Assembly: GCF_030269605.1 (NCBI RefSeq)
Contig: NZ_BSTQ01000013.1
Coordinates: 186,001 to 250,000 of the forward strand
Length of the DNA: 64,000 nucleotides
From: Lentzea sp. NBRC 105346
Lineage (GTDB): Bacteria; Actinomycetota; Actinomycetes; Mycobacteriales; Pseudonocardiaceae
Direction of reading: 5' to 3'
The translations under genes were made by a program, and so were the position numbers. The notes below the pieces were generated by a model. The model was not told where the DNA came from and did not search any database. It worked only from the letters and a program-made list of their open reading frames with translations. Positions 41,117-49,305 of this stretch are shown here, piece by piece; position 1 is the first letter of the stretch, and each line of letters starts with the position of its first letter.

Positions 41117-41905
41117 ATGTTCGGGGAGTACGGGGTCTGGCTGCGCCAGGACGTCTGGGTGGAGCGTCCGGACCTTGCCGCTGAACTGGAGGAACAGGGG
41201 TTCGGCACGGTCTGGGTCGGCGGCTCGCCGGAGGGTGACCTCGTCGTACCCGAGCAGCTGCTCGGGCACACCAGGACGATCACGGTCGCGACCGGGATCG
41301 TCAACGTCTGGACGGCCGGCGCGGCCGACGTCACCCGGTCGTTCCACAGGGTGGGAAACGATCGGCTCGTGCTCGGCGTCGGCGCGGGGCACCACGTCAA
41401 CCGCGGGTACACCAAGCCGTACACGAAGCTCGTGTCGTACCTCGACGAGCTCGACGTGCCTTCGTCGCGGCTCGTGCTGGCCGCGCTCGGGCCCAAGGTG
41501 CTGCGGCTGGCCGCCGAGCGCACGGCGGGCGCGCACCCGTACCTGGGGCCGCGTACGCACACGGAACTCGCCCGCTCGGTCATCGGTGACCGCGAGCTGG
41601 CGCCCGAGGTGACCGTGGTGGTCGAGGACGACCCGGTGCCGGCGCGGGCGGCGGCACGGGAGTTCCTGAAGACCTACCTGGCGCTGCCGAACTACACGAA
41701 CAACTGGCTGCGCCACGGGTTCACCGAGGCGGACTTCGCGAACGGCGGTTCCGACCGTCTGGTCGACGAGCTGATCGCGTGGGGTACGCCCGAGGAGATC
41801 GCCGCGCGGCTGGAGGAACACCGGCGGCTGGGGGCGAGCCATGTGGCCGTCCAGTCGCTGAACGGCCACTACGACTTGCTCGCCAAGGCGCTCAGGCTGC
41901 GGTGA
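41117..41905 (+). CDS. Luciferase-like (LLM class) F420-dependent oxidoreductase
   Basis: 262 aa, ATG after GAGGGG. An LLM-class TIM barrel: GFGTVWVGGSPEGDL near 28, ITVATGIVNVWTAGA near 57, RLVLGVGAGHHVN near 83, then WGTPEEIAARLEEHRRLGASHVAVQ near the end. The TIGR03620-type actinomycete group uses the deazaflavin F420; F420 versus FMN cannot be decided here. Substrate unknown. The end converges with the DUF427 gene with 14 bases of coding overlap. Confidence 0.85.
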   Translation: MFGEYGVWLRQDVWVERPDLAAELEEQGFGTVWVGGSPEGDLVVPEQLLGHTRTITVATGIVNVWTAGAADVTRSFHRVGNDRLVLGVGAGHHVNRGYTKPYTKLVSYLDELDVPSSRLVLAALGPKVLRLAAERTAGAHPYLGPRTHTELARSVIGDRELAPEVTVVVEDDPVPARAAAREFLKTYLALPNYTNNWLRHGFTEADFANGGSDRLVDELIAWGTPEEIAARLEEHRRLGASHVAVQSLNGHYDLLAKALRLR

Positions 41906-42179
41906 CGGTCACTCCGCGCCAGAACGCCACGCGGTCCTTGATCTGCTTCGCCGCATCCTTCGGTGACGTGTAGAACCAGGCCGCGTCGGCGTTCTCGGCG
42001 CCGTCCACGACCAGGGTGTAGTAGTTCGCCGTGCCCTTCCAGGGGCAGAACGTGGTGGTGTCGGACGGTTTCAACAGGGACTGATCGACTGACGAGAGCG
42101 GGAAGTAGTGGTTCCCCTCGACGATCACCGTGTCCTCACTGGAGGCGATGATCTTGCCATTCCACCTAGCGGTCGCCAT
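41892..42179 (-). CDS. DUF427 domain protein
   Basis: 95 aa. A short beta-rich domain with the full DUF427 signature: WNGKIIASSEDTVIVEGNHYF, then CPWKGTANYYTLVVDG, then AAWFYTSPKDAAKQIKDRVAFW. The conserved Cys-Pro-Trp-Lys-Gly is intact. Function unknown in bacteria. Divergent from fba across 66 bases. Confidence 0.92.
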   Translation of the reverse strand: MATARWNGKIIASSEDTVIVEGNHYFPLSSVDQSLLKPSDTTTFCPWKGTANYYTLVVDGAENADAAWFYTSPKDAAKQIKDRVAFWRGVTVTAA

Positions 42180-42245
42180 GGTCTCCACTATGCCCTCGTA
42201 GGATGCCTTCGACACGGCGTTCCGGGCACCTGAGGAGGACCACCG

Positions 42246-43280
42246 ATGCCCATCGCAACCCCCGAGGTCTACGCCGAGATGCTTGACCGGGCCAAGGCGA
42301 ACGAGTTCGCCTACCCCGCGATCAACGTCACCTCGTCGGAGACGCTCAACGCGGCGCTGCGCGGGTTCGCCGAGGCCGAGAGCGACGGCATCATCCAGGT
42401 CTCGACCGGTGGAGCGGAGTTCGCCTCCGGTACCAAGGTCAAGGACATGGTGACCGGCGCTGTCGCCCTCGCGGAGTTCGCCCACGTGGTGGCCGAGAAG
42501 TATCCGGTCAACATCGCGCTGCACACCGACCACTGCCCCAAGGACAAGCTGGACGGCTACGTCCGGCCGCTCGTGGCGATCAGCCAGGAGCGCGTCGACA
42601 AGGGCGGGAACCCACTGTTCCAGTCGCACATGTGGGACGGCTCGGCCGTGCCGCTGGACGAGAACCTGGAGATCGCGGCGGAGCTGCTCGACCTCACCGC
42701 CAAGGCCAAGATCGTGCTGGAGATCGAGGTCGGTGTCGTCGGCGGTGAAGAGGACGGCGTCGACAACGAGATCAACGACAAGCTCTACACGACGCCCGAG
42801 GACTACCTGAAGACCGTCGAGGTCCTGGGCGCCGGCGAGAAGGGCCGCTACCTGCTCGCCGCGACGTTCGGCAACGTGCACGGCGTGTACAAGCCGGGCA
42901 ACGTCAAGCTGCGTCCCGAGATCCTCAAGCAGGGTCAGGACGTGGTGGCCGAGAAGCTGGGCCTGGCGGCCGGCTCCAAGCCGTTCGACCTCGTGTTCCA
43001 CGGCGGCTCCGGCTCGCTGCTGGAGGAGATCCACGAGGCCGTGTCGTACGGCGTCATCAAGATGAACATCGACACGGACACCCAGTACGCGTTCACGCGG
43101 CCCATCGCGGGCCACATGTTCGCGAACTACGACGGCGTGCTGAAGGTCGACGGCGAGGTCGGCAACAAGAAGACCTACGACCCGCGCAGCTACCTGAAGG
43201 TCGCCGAGCAGGCCATGGCCGCGCGCGTCGCGCAGGCCTGTGAGCACCTGAAGTCGTCCGGCCGCATGATCGCCGGCTGA
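42246..43280 (+). CDS. fba: Class II fructose-bisphosphate aldolase
   Basis: 344 aa. Zinc-dependent enzyme that splits fructose-1,6-bisphosphate to dihydroxyacetone-P and glyceraldehyde-3-P in glycolysis and runs in reverse in gluconeogenesis. The zinc-binding pattern is clear: HTDHCPKD near 94, EIEVGVVGGEEDGV near 159, GNVHG near 206 and FHGGSGS near 254, with NMDTDTQ near 277 (here NIDTDTQ). GAGGAGG precedes the ATG. Ends 10 bases before a 23-base hairpin. Neighbouring DUF3151 and purA match the mycobacterial fba locus. Confidence 0.97.
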   Translation: MPIATPEVYAEMLDRAKANEFAYPAINVTSSETLNAALRGFAEAESDGIIQVSTGGAEFASGTKVKDMVTGAVALAEFAHVVAEKYPVNIALHTDHCPKDKLDGYVRPLVAISQERVDKGGNPLFQSHMWDGSAVPLDENLEIAAELLDLTAKAKIVLEIEVGVVGGEEDGVDNEINDKLYTTPEDYLKTVEVLGAGEKGRYLLAATFGNVHGVYKPGNVKLRPEILKQGQDVVAEKLGLAAGSKPFDLVFHGGSGSLLEEIHEAVSYGVIKMNIDTDTQYAFTRPIAGHMFANYDGVLKVDGEVGNKKTYDPRSYLKVAEQAMAARVAQACEHLKSSGRMIAG

Positions 43281-43290
43281 CGCGTTCAAC

Positions 43291-43343
43291 GCCGTCGGGG
43301 CCCTGTTCACTGCGTTAAATGCAGTGAACAGGGCCCCGACGGC
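43291..43343. terminator. Bidirectional hairpin terminator after fba
   Basis: The 23-base arms 43291-43313 and 43321-43343 are perfect complements around GTTAAAT. The gene ends on both sides converge on it. The inner CACTGC-loop-GCAGTG core is shared with the hairpin at 13507. Confidence 0.88.
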
Positions 43344-43346
43344 ATT

Positions 43347-44462
43347 TCAGACGAGCTTCATTCTCGACGCCACGGCTTGTACCTCGGGGCGATGGATGGC
43401 GAGGTCACCGACCGTCCAGAGGGTGGCGAGCAGGATGAACGTCGCCGCCGCCGACGGGAAGTAGATCGGTGGCGCCAGCAGGTACTCCTGCTGCGTCCAG
43501 ATACCCACGTACCCGACGGTCGTCACGCCCGCCGAACCCAGCAGCGCGACCACGGGCACCGGCGCCTTGACCAGGTGCGCGACGTCGATCATCAAACCGA
43601 CGAGCACGAGGAACAGCGGCACCGCGGACGCCGGGAAGTCGACCCCGACGAGCAGCGGCCAGATCAGGCAGCGGTACAGCACGTACGCGCCCGCGACCGC
43701 CGTCGCGGCCCACGGGAGGTTGATCGTCCGCCGCGCGATCACGAGCACCAGACCGGCCGCGACCAGGCCCCACAACGGGTACACCCAGTCCGCGATCGGC
43801 AGCGCGAACCGCACGACGGCCTCCCGGCCGACGGGCTGGCCGAGCTGGTCGGCGGCGAACTGCAACAGGATCGGCTCCGCCTCGGGCTTGCCGGAGTCCC
43901 ACGCCTGCAGCGCGCGCACGCCGTACTCCTGGTGCTGGTTGGGGAACCAGACGTTCTCCAGGAAGAAGAACCACAGCGCGCCGAGCCCCAGCGTGCGGAA
44001 TCTGCCCTCGGGGAAGTACTTGAGCCAGCCGCGGATCGCTCCGGCGAGCATGATCGCGGTGCCCAGGTACAGCAGGGCGTGCGAGCCGCTCCACGACGTG
44101 ATGTCGAGGCCGTTGATCCGGTGGTTGATCACGTCGATCGGCAACGCCACCAGGAAGATCCCGCAACCCCACTGCATCATCCGCAGGGTCGCGCGGTCGG
44201 CGCCGTAGCCGGTGTAGGTGTGGAAGAGCGTGAGCGCGACCACGATGACGGAACCAGCGGTGTTGATCAGGTGTGGCGGCGCCAGGTCGTCGCGCAGCCA
44301 CTTGAAGTGCCAGGCCACGTCCCACGACGAGCCGAGCAACTTCAACAGCAGACCGGCCAGCCAGAGCGTGTAAAGCTGCTCCGCCAGCCGGCGTGGAGTC
44401 TCTCTCCCCGGCTCGCCCCGCTCCCAGTACTGGTCGCGGAACTGCCTAACCCCCTGAATCAT
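43347..44462 (-). CDS. Polytopic membrane protein, unknown family
   Basis: 371 aa with about eight or nine membrane helices. The first 30 residues are soluble and charged. Aromatic- and His-rich motifs (SSWDVAWHFKWLRDDLAPPH, ITSWSGSHALLYLGTA, ENVWFPNQHQEYG, WTQQEYLLAPPIYFP) lie at helix ends and may bind metal or a cofactor. I do not recognise the family. ATG start. It is divergent from the 28-aa frame and DUF3151, with 136 bases between, low in GC around 44500-44550, likely a promoter. Confidence 0.7.
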   Translation of the reverse strand: MIQGVRQFRDQYWERGEPGRETPRRLAEQLYTLWLAGLLLKLLGSSWDVAWHFKWLRDDLAPPHLINTAGSVIVVALTLFHTYTGYGADRATLRMMQWGCGIFLVALPIDVINHRINGLDITSWSGSHALLYLGTAIMLAGAIRGWLKYFPEGRFRTLGLGALWFFFLENVWFPNQHQEYGVRALQAWDSGKPEAEPILLQFAADQLGQPVGREAVVRFALPIADWVYPLWGLVAAGLVLVIARRTINLPWAATAVAGAYVLYRCLIWPLLVGVDFPASAVPLFLVLVGLMIDVAHLVKAPVPVVALLGSAGVTTVGYVGIWTQQEYLLAPPIYFPSAAATFILLATLWTVGDLAIHRPEVQAVASRMKLV

Positions 44463-44598
44463 TTGCCCATGATGAGCCGACCTCGCATGGTCAGGTAGTG
44501 CAAACCACCCCGGTTTTACCCTGAAGTTTTCATATCGTGTTCACGTTCGGGTGAGGGCCGTTGCTCTTTTCGGCCTAGATCGGGCAAGGTGCGGGCCC

Positions 44599-44685
44599 AT
44601 GAGCAAGAAGGTCATCGCAGGTGTTCTGGTGTCCGCGCTGATGCTGGCCGTGGTGGCCGCCGTCACCAGGGTGTTCCTGACCTGA
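44599..44685 (+). CDS. Possible 28-aa membrane microprotein
   Basis: MSKK followed by one hydrophobic stretch of about 21 residues ending in VFLT. An AAGGTG-like site precedes the ATG. It is short, and nothing else supports it, but the composition is that of a real single-span protein and the reading frame closes before the DUF3151 gene at 44713. Unknown function. Confidence 0.35.
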   Translation: MSKKVIAGVLVSALMLAVVAAVTRVFLT

Positions 44686-44712
44686 CCTGCCCGCATGCGG
44701 CACGATGGCCGC

Positions 44713-45129
44713 ATGTCGTTGCACGAGAACCTCCTCGGCCCGGAGCCGACTCGTCTGCCCGCCCGCCCGGAGGCCGAGGCCGCCGCCGACGGCGGTACCG
44801 ATCCCGCGAAGATCGTCCGGGCGTACCCGGACTTCAGCGAGGCGTGGGCCCTGCTCGCCGAACGCGCCCTGCACTCGGGTGATCCCGTCGCCGCCTACGC
44901 CTACGCGCGCACCGGCTACCACCGTGGCCTCGACCAGCTGCGCCGAGCCGGTTGGAAGGGCTTCGGGCCCGTGCCGTGGTCGCATCGCGCCAACCAGGGC
45001 TTCCTGCGCGCTCTCGCCGCTCTCGCCCGCTCCGCCCAGGAGATCGGTGAGGACGAGGAGTACGACCGCTGCAAGAAGTTCCTGACGGACAGCGACCCGC
45101 AGGCCGCGTCGGTCCTCGGCCTGGCCTGA
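44713..45129 (+). CDS. DUF3151 family protein
   Basis: 138 aa. The opening MSLHENLLGPEPTRLPA and the blocks YARTGYHRGLDQLRRAGWKGFGPVPWSH and GFLRALAALARSAQEIGE are characteristic of DUF3151, an actinomycete-specific family related to tetratricopeptide helices. Function unknown. ATG 44713 gives the family N-terminus; an ATG at 44695 would add six residues. In M. tuberculosis the DUF3151 gene (Rv0360c, recalled) also lies between purA and fba. Confidence 0.92.
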   Translation: MSLHENLLGPEPTRLPARPEAEAAADGGTDPAKIVRAYPDFSEAWALLAERALHSGDPVAAYAYARTGYHRGLDQLRRAGWKGFGPVPWSHRANQGFLRALAALARSAQEIGEDEEYDRCKKFLTDSDPQAASVLGLA

Positions 45130-45190
45130 TGGCCCGCGCGCTTCGGCCGCCGAAACTGTCGGTGCCGCCTGGGAGAATTGAAGCGGGGGA

Positions 45191-45203
45191 CCCCCTGAGG
45201 GGG
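45191..45203 (+). promoter_or_regulatory. Small hairpin over the FUSC ribosome site
   Basis: CCCCC-TGA-GGGGG. The right arm is the GGGGG ribosome site of the gene starting at 45208, so the stem could hide the site. The left arm could also pair with other G runs before it. Confidence 0.35.
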
Positions 45204-45207
45204 ACCC

Positions 45208-46404
45208 GTGCGAAGCGCGCGTCGGCGTCGGCCGGCCAGGGGCGTTGACGTCGTGGGAGCCGTTCGTGACGAGATCCGCCGCCGCCTCAAGCGGTGGCGG
45301 AGCACCGCCCTGCCCGTTATCCAATGCGCCCTCGCCGCAGGCCTCGCCTGGCTGGTCGCCACCAAGCTGATCGGCCACCCGCACCCGTTCTTCGCCCCGA
45401 TCGCCGCCGTCGTCTGCCTCGGCGTGTCACTGGGACAGCGACTCCGCCGGGTCGGCGAGCTCGTCGTCGGTGTCAGCGTGGGTGTCGGAGTCGGCGACGC
45501 GTTGATCGGCTGGATCGGCAGCGGCCCCTGGCAGATCGCTCTGGTAGTCGCCCTGGCGATGTCCGCAGCGGTCCTCCTGGACGCCGGCCAGGTCATCGCC
45601 CTGCAGGCCGGCTCCAGCAGCGTCCTGGTGGCGACGCTGCTGCCCCCGGAGACGGGAGGCGGCCTCGACCGCATGGTCGACGCCCTGATCGGCGGTCTGG
45701 TCGGACTGGCCGTCACCGCCCTGATCCCGGCCAACCCGGTGACGGTCGCCCAGCGACAGGCGAAGACCCTCCTCGGCGAACTGGCCACCGCACTCAGGAA
45801 CATCGCGACCGCGGTGTCCGAAGTGGACGCCGTAAAGGCTGCGAGCGTTCTGAGCCACCTGCGCGACACCCAGACCGCGGTGGACGAGTTCAAGTCGGCG
45901 CTCAAGACCGGCGGTGAGATCGCCACGATCGCGCCCATCCGCTGGCGCAGCAAGGACGACCTCAAGCACTACCAGCAGGCCGCGCCACCGATCGACTATG
46001 CGCTGCGCAACACCCGTGTGCTGGCCAGACGAGCACTGGCGGCGATCAGAGCGAACGAAGGCATCCCGGAGAACCTGCCGCAGACACTGCGCAGCTACGC
46101 GGACGCCGTCGACATGCTGCGCACGGAGCTGGCGAACGGCAAGGAACCCGAACAGACCCGCACCGCCATCCGGGATGCCGCGCGGCACCTGACCGCGCGG
46201 CACCTCGGTGGGGACGGGTTCTCGACCAAAGTCGTGCTGGCGCAGATCCGCAGCATCGCGGTGGACCTGCTGCAGGCGACCGGACTGAGCCGCTCGGAAG
46301 CGGCCGAGGCCCTGCCTAGCCTGTCGGGCGATTCAGCACGCCCAGCAGCAGCGAGTGCACCGAAGGATGAGCAACCGGGTCAAGCGGACACGTCCCGCCG
46401 GTGA
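45208..46404 (+). CDS. FUSC/aromatic acid exporter family membrane protein
   Basis: 398 aa, GTG start. An N-terminal membrane domain of about six helices (30-185) with the internal motif FFAPIAAVVCLGVSLGQRLRRVGELVVGV, which is the FUSC/ArAE family core. A long cytoplasmic helical domain follows (190-370), with a Pro/Ala-rich end. Family members export aromatic acids or sugars-phenolics in bacteria; specificity unknown. The start lies five bases after a GGGGG run that sits in a stem. The end overlaps a convergent small gene by 89 bases. Confidence 0.85.
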   Translation: MRSARRRRPARGVDVVGAVRDEIRRRLKRWRSTALPVIQCALAAGLAWLVATKLIGHPHPFFAPIAAVVCLGVSLGQRLRRVGELVVGVSVGVGVGDALIGWIGSGPWQIALVVALAMSAAVLLDAGQVIALQAGSSSVLVATLLPPETGGGLDRMVDALIGGLVGLAVTALIPANPVTVAQRQAKTLLGELATALRNIATAVSEVDAVKAASVLSHLRDTQTAVDEFKSALKTGGEIATIAPIRWRSKDDLKHYQQAAPPIDYALRNTRVLARRALAAIRANEGIPENLPQTLRSYADAVDMLRTELANGKEPEQTRTAIRDAARHLTARHLGGDGFSTKVVLAQIRSIAVDLLQATGLSRSEAAEALPSLSGDSARPAAASAPKDEQPGQADTSRR

Positions 46405-46561
46405 TGGCGTACCACTCGTCGGCACCCTCGTAGCGGACCAACGCCCGGAGAACCCCCGACTCGACAACGGTCTTGAGCTCCAGGTCCCCGGTGATCACGC
46501 CGACCTCGTCGGTCATGATCCCGCCCGGTCCGGCCACGAACAACGACGAGAGTTCCGGCAA
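46316..46561 (-). CDS. 81-aa protein coupled to the HNH nuclease
   Basis: TTG start one base after the nuclease stop, with GGAGG eight bases before it, so translation is very likely coupled. The sequence is a small beta-rich domain (SSLFVAGPGGIMTDEVGVITG, then TVVESGVLRALVRYEGADEW, ending HSLLLGVLNRPTG). No known family recognised. It is encoded opposite the end of the FUSC gene. The genetic position suggests an accessory or partner of the nuclease. Confidence 0.6.
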   Translation of the reverse strand: MPELSSLFVAGPGGIMTDEVGVITGDLELKTVVESGVLRALVRYEGADEWYAITGGTCPLDPVAHPSVHSLLLGVLNRPTG

Positions 46562-46562
46562 A

Positions 46563-47195
46563 TCAGCAACCTCCGAGCACGTTCGTCAACGTCGACTTCT
46601 CCGCCGAGTTGACGCTCAACCCATATCGGTACTTCACCTCTACCCACATCCTCGCGTACGTACACCGGTAGGACGTCAGCGGAGGCAGCCACTTCTCCGG
46701 CCCCTGGTCGCCCTTGGCCTGGTTGACGTTGTCCGTCACCGCGATCAGCTGCGGCCAGTAGAGCTCGTTGGCGAACGCCTGGCGCTTGCTGGTGGTCCAC
46801 GTGGACGCGCCCGAGCGCCACGCCGCGGCCAGCGGCACGACGTGGTCGATGTCCAAATCGGACGCGACGGTCCACGTCGCGCCGTCGTACGGCGAGTACC
46901 AGCGGCCCGAGACCGCGGCGCACGACGAGTCGGTCTGCACGTTGGTGCCGTCGCGCTTCAGCACCACCTCACGGGTGTTGCAGGTCCCGGACTGGGTGAT
47001 CCAGTGCGGGAACTTGTCCCGGGAGTACCCGGTCATCGAGCCGTCGGCGCGGACGAGCAGGGTGCTCAGATGAGAGCGGGCGTCGGCGGCAGTGGGGATG
47101 TGTTCGGGTGTCGCGAGTGCAGGGGAAACGAGCCCGAGGGTCAGTGCCAGCGCGGCAACCAACACCCCCAGGGCATTGTTAACTTTTGACATCAT
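46563..47195 (-). CDS. Secreted HNH family nuclease
   Basis: 210 aa. A Sec signal peptide covers residues 1-29 (VLVAALALTLGLVSPALA). The nuclease core has DIDHVVPLAAAWRSGA near 115, and NVNQAKGDQGPEKWLPP near 155 contributes the second conserved His/Asn, fitting the extracellular HNH (GmrSD/DUF1524-like) group. Two Cys pairs could form disulfides. Such enzymes degrade environmental DNA for nutrients or defence. MMSK start follows GGAAGG. A possible CRP-like palindrome lies 20 bases upstream of the start. Confidence 0.85.
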   Translation of the reverse strand: MMSKVNNALGVLVAALALTLGLVSPALATPEHIPTAADARSHLSTLLVRADGSMTGYSRDKFPHWITQSGTCNTREVVLKRDGTNVQTDSSCAAVSGRWYSPYDGATWTVASDLDIDHVVPLAAAWRSGASTWTTSKRQAFANELYWPQLIAVTDNVNQAKGDQGPEKWLPPLTSYRCTYARMWVEVKYRYGLSVNSAEKSTLTNVLGGC

Positions 47196-47214
47196 CCCGA
47201 CCTTCCTGGTTGGA

Positions 47215-47230
47215 AGTGATCGGGAACACT
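47215..47230. promoter_or_regulatory. Palindrome before the HNH gene
   Basis: AGTG, eight bases, CACT: GTG-N8-CAC is the minimal CRP-type layout. It overlaps where the transcript of the nuclease gene would begin. The match is weak, so this is tentative. Confidence 0.3.
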
Positions 47231-47287
47231 GTCGGCTAGTAATTCGGCCAGATCAACACTTTCGGGTGACGCTCAGGTAGCTGACAG

Positions 47288-47953
47288 TTAAAGCCCGCGG
47301 ACGAGCCGGAGGTCCTCCGTGTGCCGGTACCAGGTCCACTTGTCGACCGGACGCGGGTGCTCCACGCCGTCCAGCACCGCGGTCGTCGGGAAACAGCCGA
47401 GCTGGAACGCCCGCGGCCGGAACTCCTTCACCCGCGAGCCGATCAGCCGTCGCTGGACCACCCGGACCGCCAGCCCGAGGCCGACCTCCGGGTCCGGCGT
47501 GACCTCGACCCGCGTCGCCTGGCCGCGCAGCGCGAGGTCCGCGTCGCAGTACCCGACCCCGCGCACGGGAGCCAGAACGCCAAGCCCCACAAGGACTCCG
47601 CCGACGTCGTCGCGCACCAGCGGTACCGCGTCCGGGTCGCCCCTCAGTGCCAGCTCCAGAGCCTTTGCCGGAGTGACCGGCAACGTCCACAGCGCGGCGA
47701 CGGCCGACTGCGGTGACGTGGGCACGAAGCCGACGATCGTGTCGCCGAGGCGTTCCTTGCGCATCAGCCGCAGCGCGACGGCGGCCAGGTCGGCGTCGGT
47801 GCCGGCGACGATCAGGCGGTCGGCGTCGAGGTGGGAGTCCACATCGTCCTTGCCCGGTCGCGAAGGTACTTGGACCACCTCGACACCGTCACCGTAAGTG
47901 ATCAATGGCAACTGCGTGTTTCCGCAGGCCAGCACGATTCCACGCACGGTCAT
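47288..47953 (-). CDS. Diacylglycerol-kinase-like conserved protein
   Basis: 221 aa. The segment LIVAGTDADLAAVALRLMRKE followed by TIVGFVPTSPQSAVAALWTLP resembles the nucleotide-binding GGDGT-like core and following phosphate-loop region of the DAGK/YegS/NAD-kinase fold. The canonical GGDG is AGTDA here, so activity is uncertain. No membrane segment. A divergent promoter region separates it from purA. Confidence 0.6.
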   Translation of the reverse strand: MTVRGIVLACGNTQLPLITYGDGVEVVQVPSRPGKDDVDSHLDADRLIVAGTDADLAAVALRLMRKERLGDTIVGFVPTSPQSAVAALWTLPVTPAKALELALRGDPDAVPLVRDDVGGVLVGLGVLAPVRGVGYCDADLALRGQATRVEVTPDPEVGLGLAVRVVQRRLIGSRVKEFRPRAFQLGCFPTTAVLDGVEHPRPVDKWTWYRHTEDLRLVRGL

Positions 47954-47995
47954 CTCCTGGTCTACCCTCGCTTACCGGCATTCGCTCGAACCAGT

Positions 47996-48007
47996 CCAAG
48001 CGCTTGG
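47996..48007. promoter_or_regulatory. 12-base perfect palindrome before purA
   Basis: CCAAGCGCTTGG, touching the purA ribosome site. It could be a binding site for a LacI-type or other dimeric regulator, or a small hairpin affecting translation. No protein can be named. Confidence 0.35.
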
Positions 48008-48015
48008 AGTTTCAC

Positions 48016-49305
48016 ATGCCGGCCGTCGTGCTGATCGGAGCCCAGTGGGGCGATGAGGGCAAGGGCAAGGCCACCGACCTGCTCGGTGAGCGTGTCCAGT
48101 GGGTTGTCCGCTACCAGGGTGGCAACAACGCGGGGCACACCGTCGTCTTGCCGAACGGCCAGAACTTCGCGCTGCACCTCATCCCCTCGGGCATTCTCAC
48201 CCCCGGCGTGACCAACGTCATCGGCAACGGTGTCGTGGTCGACCCCGGCGTGCTGCTCGAGGAGCTGTCGGGGCTGGAGGAGAAGGGCGTCGACACCAGC
48301 AAGCTGCTGATCTCGGCCGACGCGCACCTGATCATGCCGTACCACGTTGCCATCGACAAGGTGACCGAGCGGTACCTCGGCAAGGCCAAGATCGGCACCA
48401 CCGGTCGCGGCATCGGCCCCGCCTACCAGGACAAGCTCGCCCGCGTCGGCGTGCGCGTGCAGGACCTGCTCGACGAGAAGATCCTGCGGCAGAAGGTCGA
48501 GGCCGCCCTGGACTTCAAGAACCAGGTGCTGGTCAAGGTCTACAACCGCAAGGCGCTCGACCCGGAGCAGGTCGTGGACAGCGTGCTGGAGCACGGCTCG
48601 CACTTCGTGCACCGCATCGCGGACACCCGCCTGCAGCTCAACGAGGCGCTGGACCGCGGCGAGACCGTGCTGCTGGAGGGCTCGCAGGGCACGCTGCTCG
48701 ACGTCGACCACGGCACCTACCCGTTCGTCACGTCCTCGAACCCGACGAGCGGTGGCGCGGCCGTCGGCTCGGGCATCGGCCCGACCCGGATCACCACCGT
48801 GATCGGCATCCTCAAGGCGTACACCACGCGCGTCGGCTCCGGCCCGTTCCCGACCGAGCTGAACGACGACATGGGCGAGCGCCTGCGCAAGACCGGTGGC
48901 GAGTTCGGCGTCACCACGGGCCGCAGCCGCCGCACCGGCTGGTTCGACGCCGTGATCGCCCGCTACGCCTCGCGCGTCAACGGCATCACCGACTACTTCC
49001 TCACCAAGCTGGACGTGCTGTCCGGCCTGGAGACCGTGCCCGTCTGCGTCGGGTACGAAGTGGACGGTCGCCGCACGGACGAGATGCCGATGACGCAGAC
49101 CGACGTGCACCACGCCGTGCCGGTGTACGAGGAGCTGCCGGGCTGGTTCGAGGACATCAGCCACTGCCGCACGTTCGAGGAGCTGCCCGCGAACGCCCAG
49201 GCGTACGTCGAGTACCTCGAGAGCATCATCGGCGCGCGCGTGTCCGCGATCGGCGTCGGCCCCGGCCGCGAGGAGACGATCGTCCGCCACGACGTGCTCA
49301 GCTGA
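48016..49305 (+). CDS. purA: Adenylosuccinate synthetase
   Basis: 429 aa. Uses GTP to join IMP and aspartate to adenylosuccinate, the first step from IMP to AMP. The family signatures GAQWGDEGKGK near 7, NNAGHTV near 37 and GTTGRGIGPAY near 129 hold the P-loop, catalytic Asp and IMP contacts. TTRVGSGPFPTEL near 275 and GRSRRTGWFDAV near 304 complete the active site. ATG follows a GGAG site. The end overlaps the convergent membrane peptidase gene by eight bases. Confidence 0.97.
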   Translation: MPAVVLIGAQWGDEGKGKATDLLGERVQWVVRYQGGNNAGHTVVLPNGQNFALHLIPSGILTPGVTNVIGNGVVVDPGVLLEELSGLEEKGVDTSKLLISADAHLIMPYHVAIDKVTERYLGKAKIGTTGRGIGPAYQDKLARVGVRVQDLLDEKILRQKVEAALDFKNQVLVKVYNRKALDPEQVVDSVLEHGSHFVHRIADTRLQLNEALDRGETVLLEGSQGTLLDVDHGTYPFVTSSNPTSGGAAVGSGIGPTRITTVIGILKAYTTRVGSGPFPTELNDDMGERLRKTGGEFGVTTGRSRRTGWFDAVIARYASRVNGITDYFLTKLDVLSGLETVPVCVGYEVDGRRTDEMPMTQTDVHHAVPVYEELPGWFEDISHCRTFEELPANAQAYVEYLESIIGARVSAIGVGPGREETIVRHDVLS

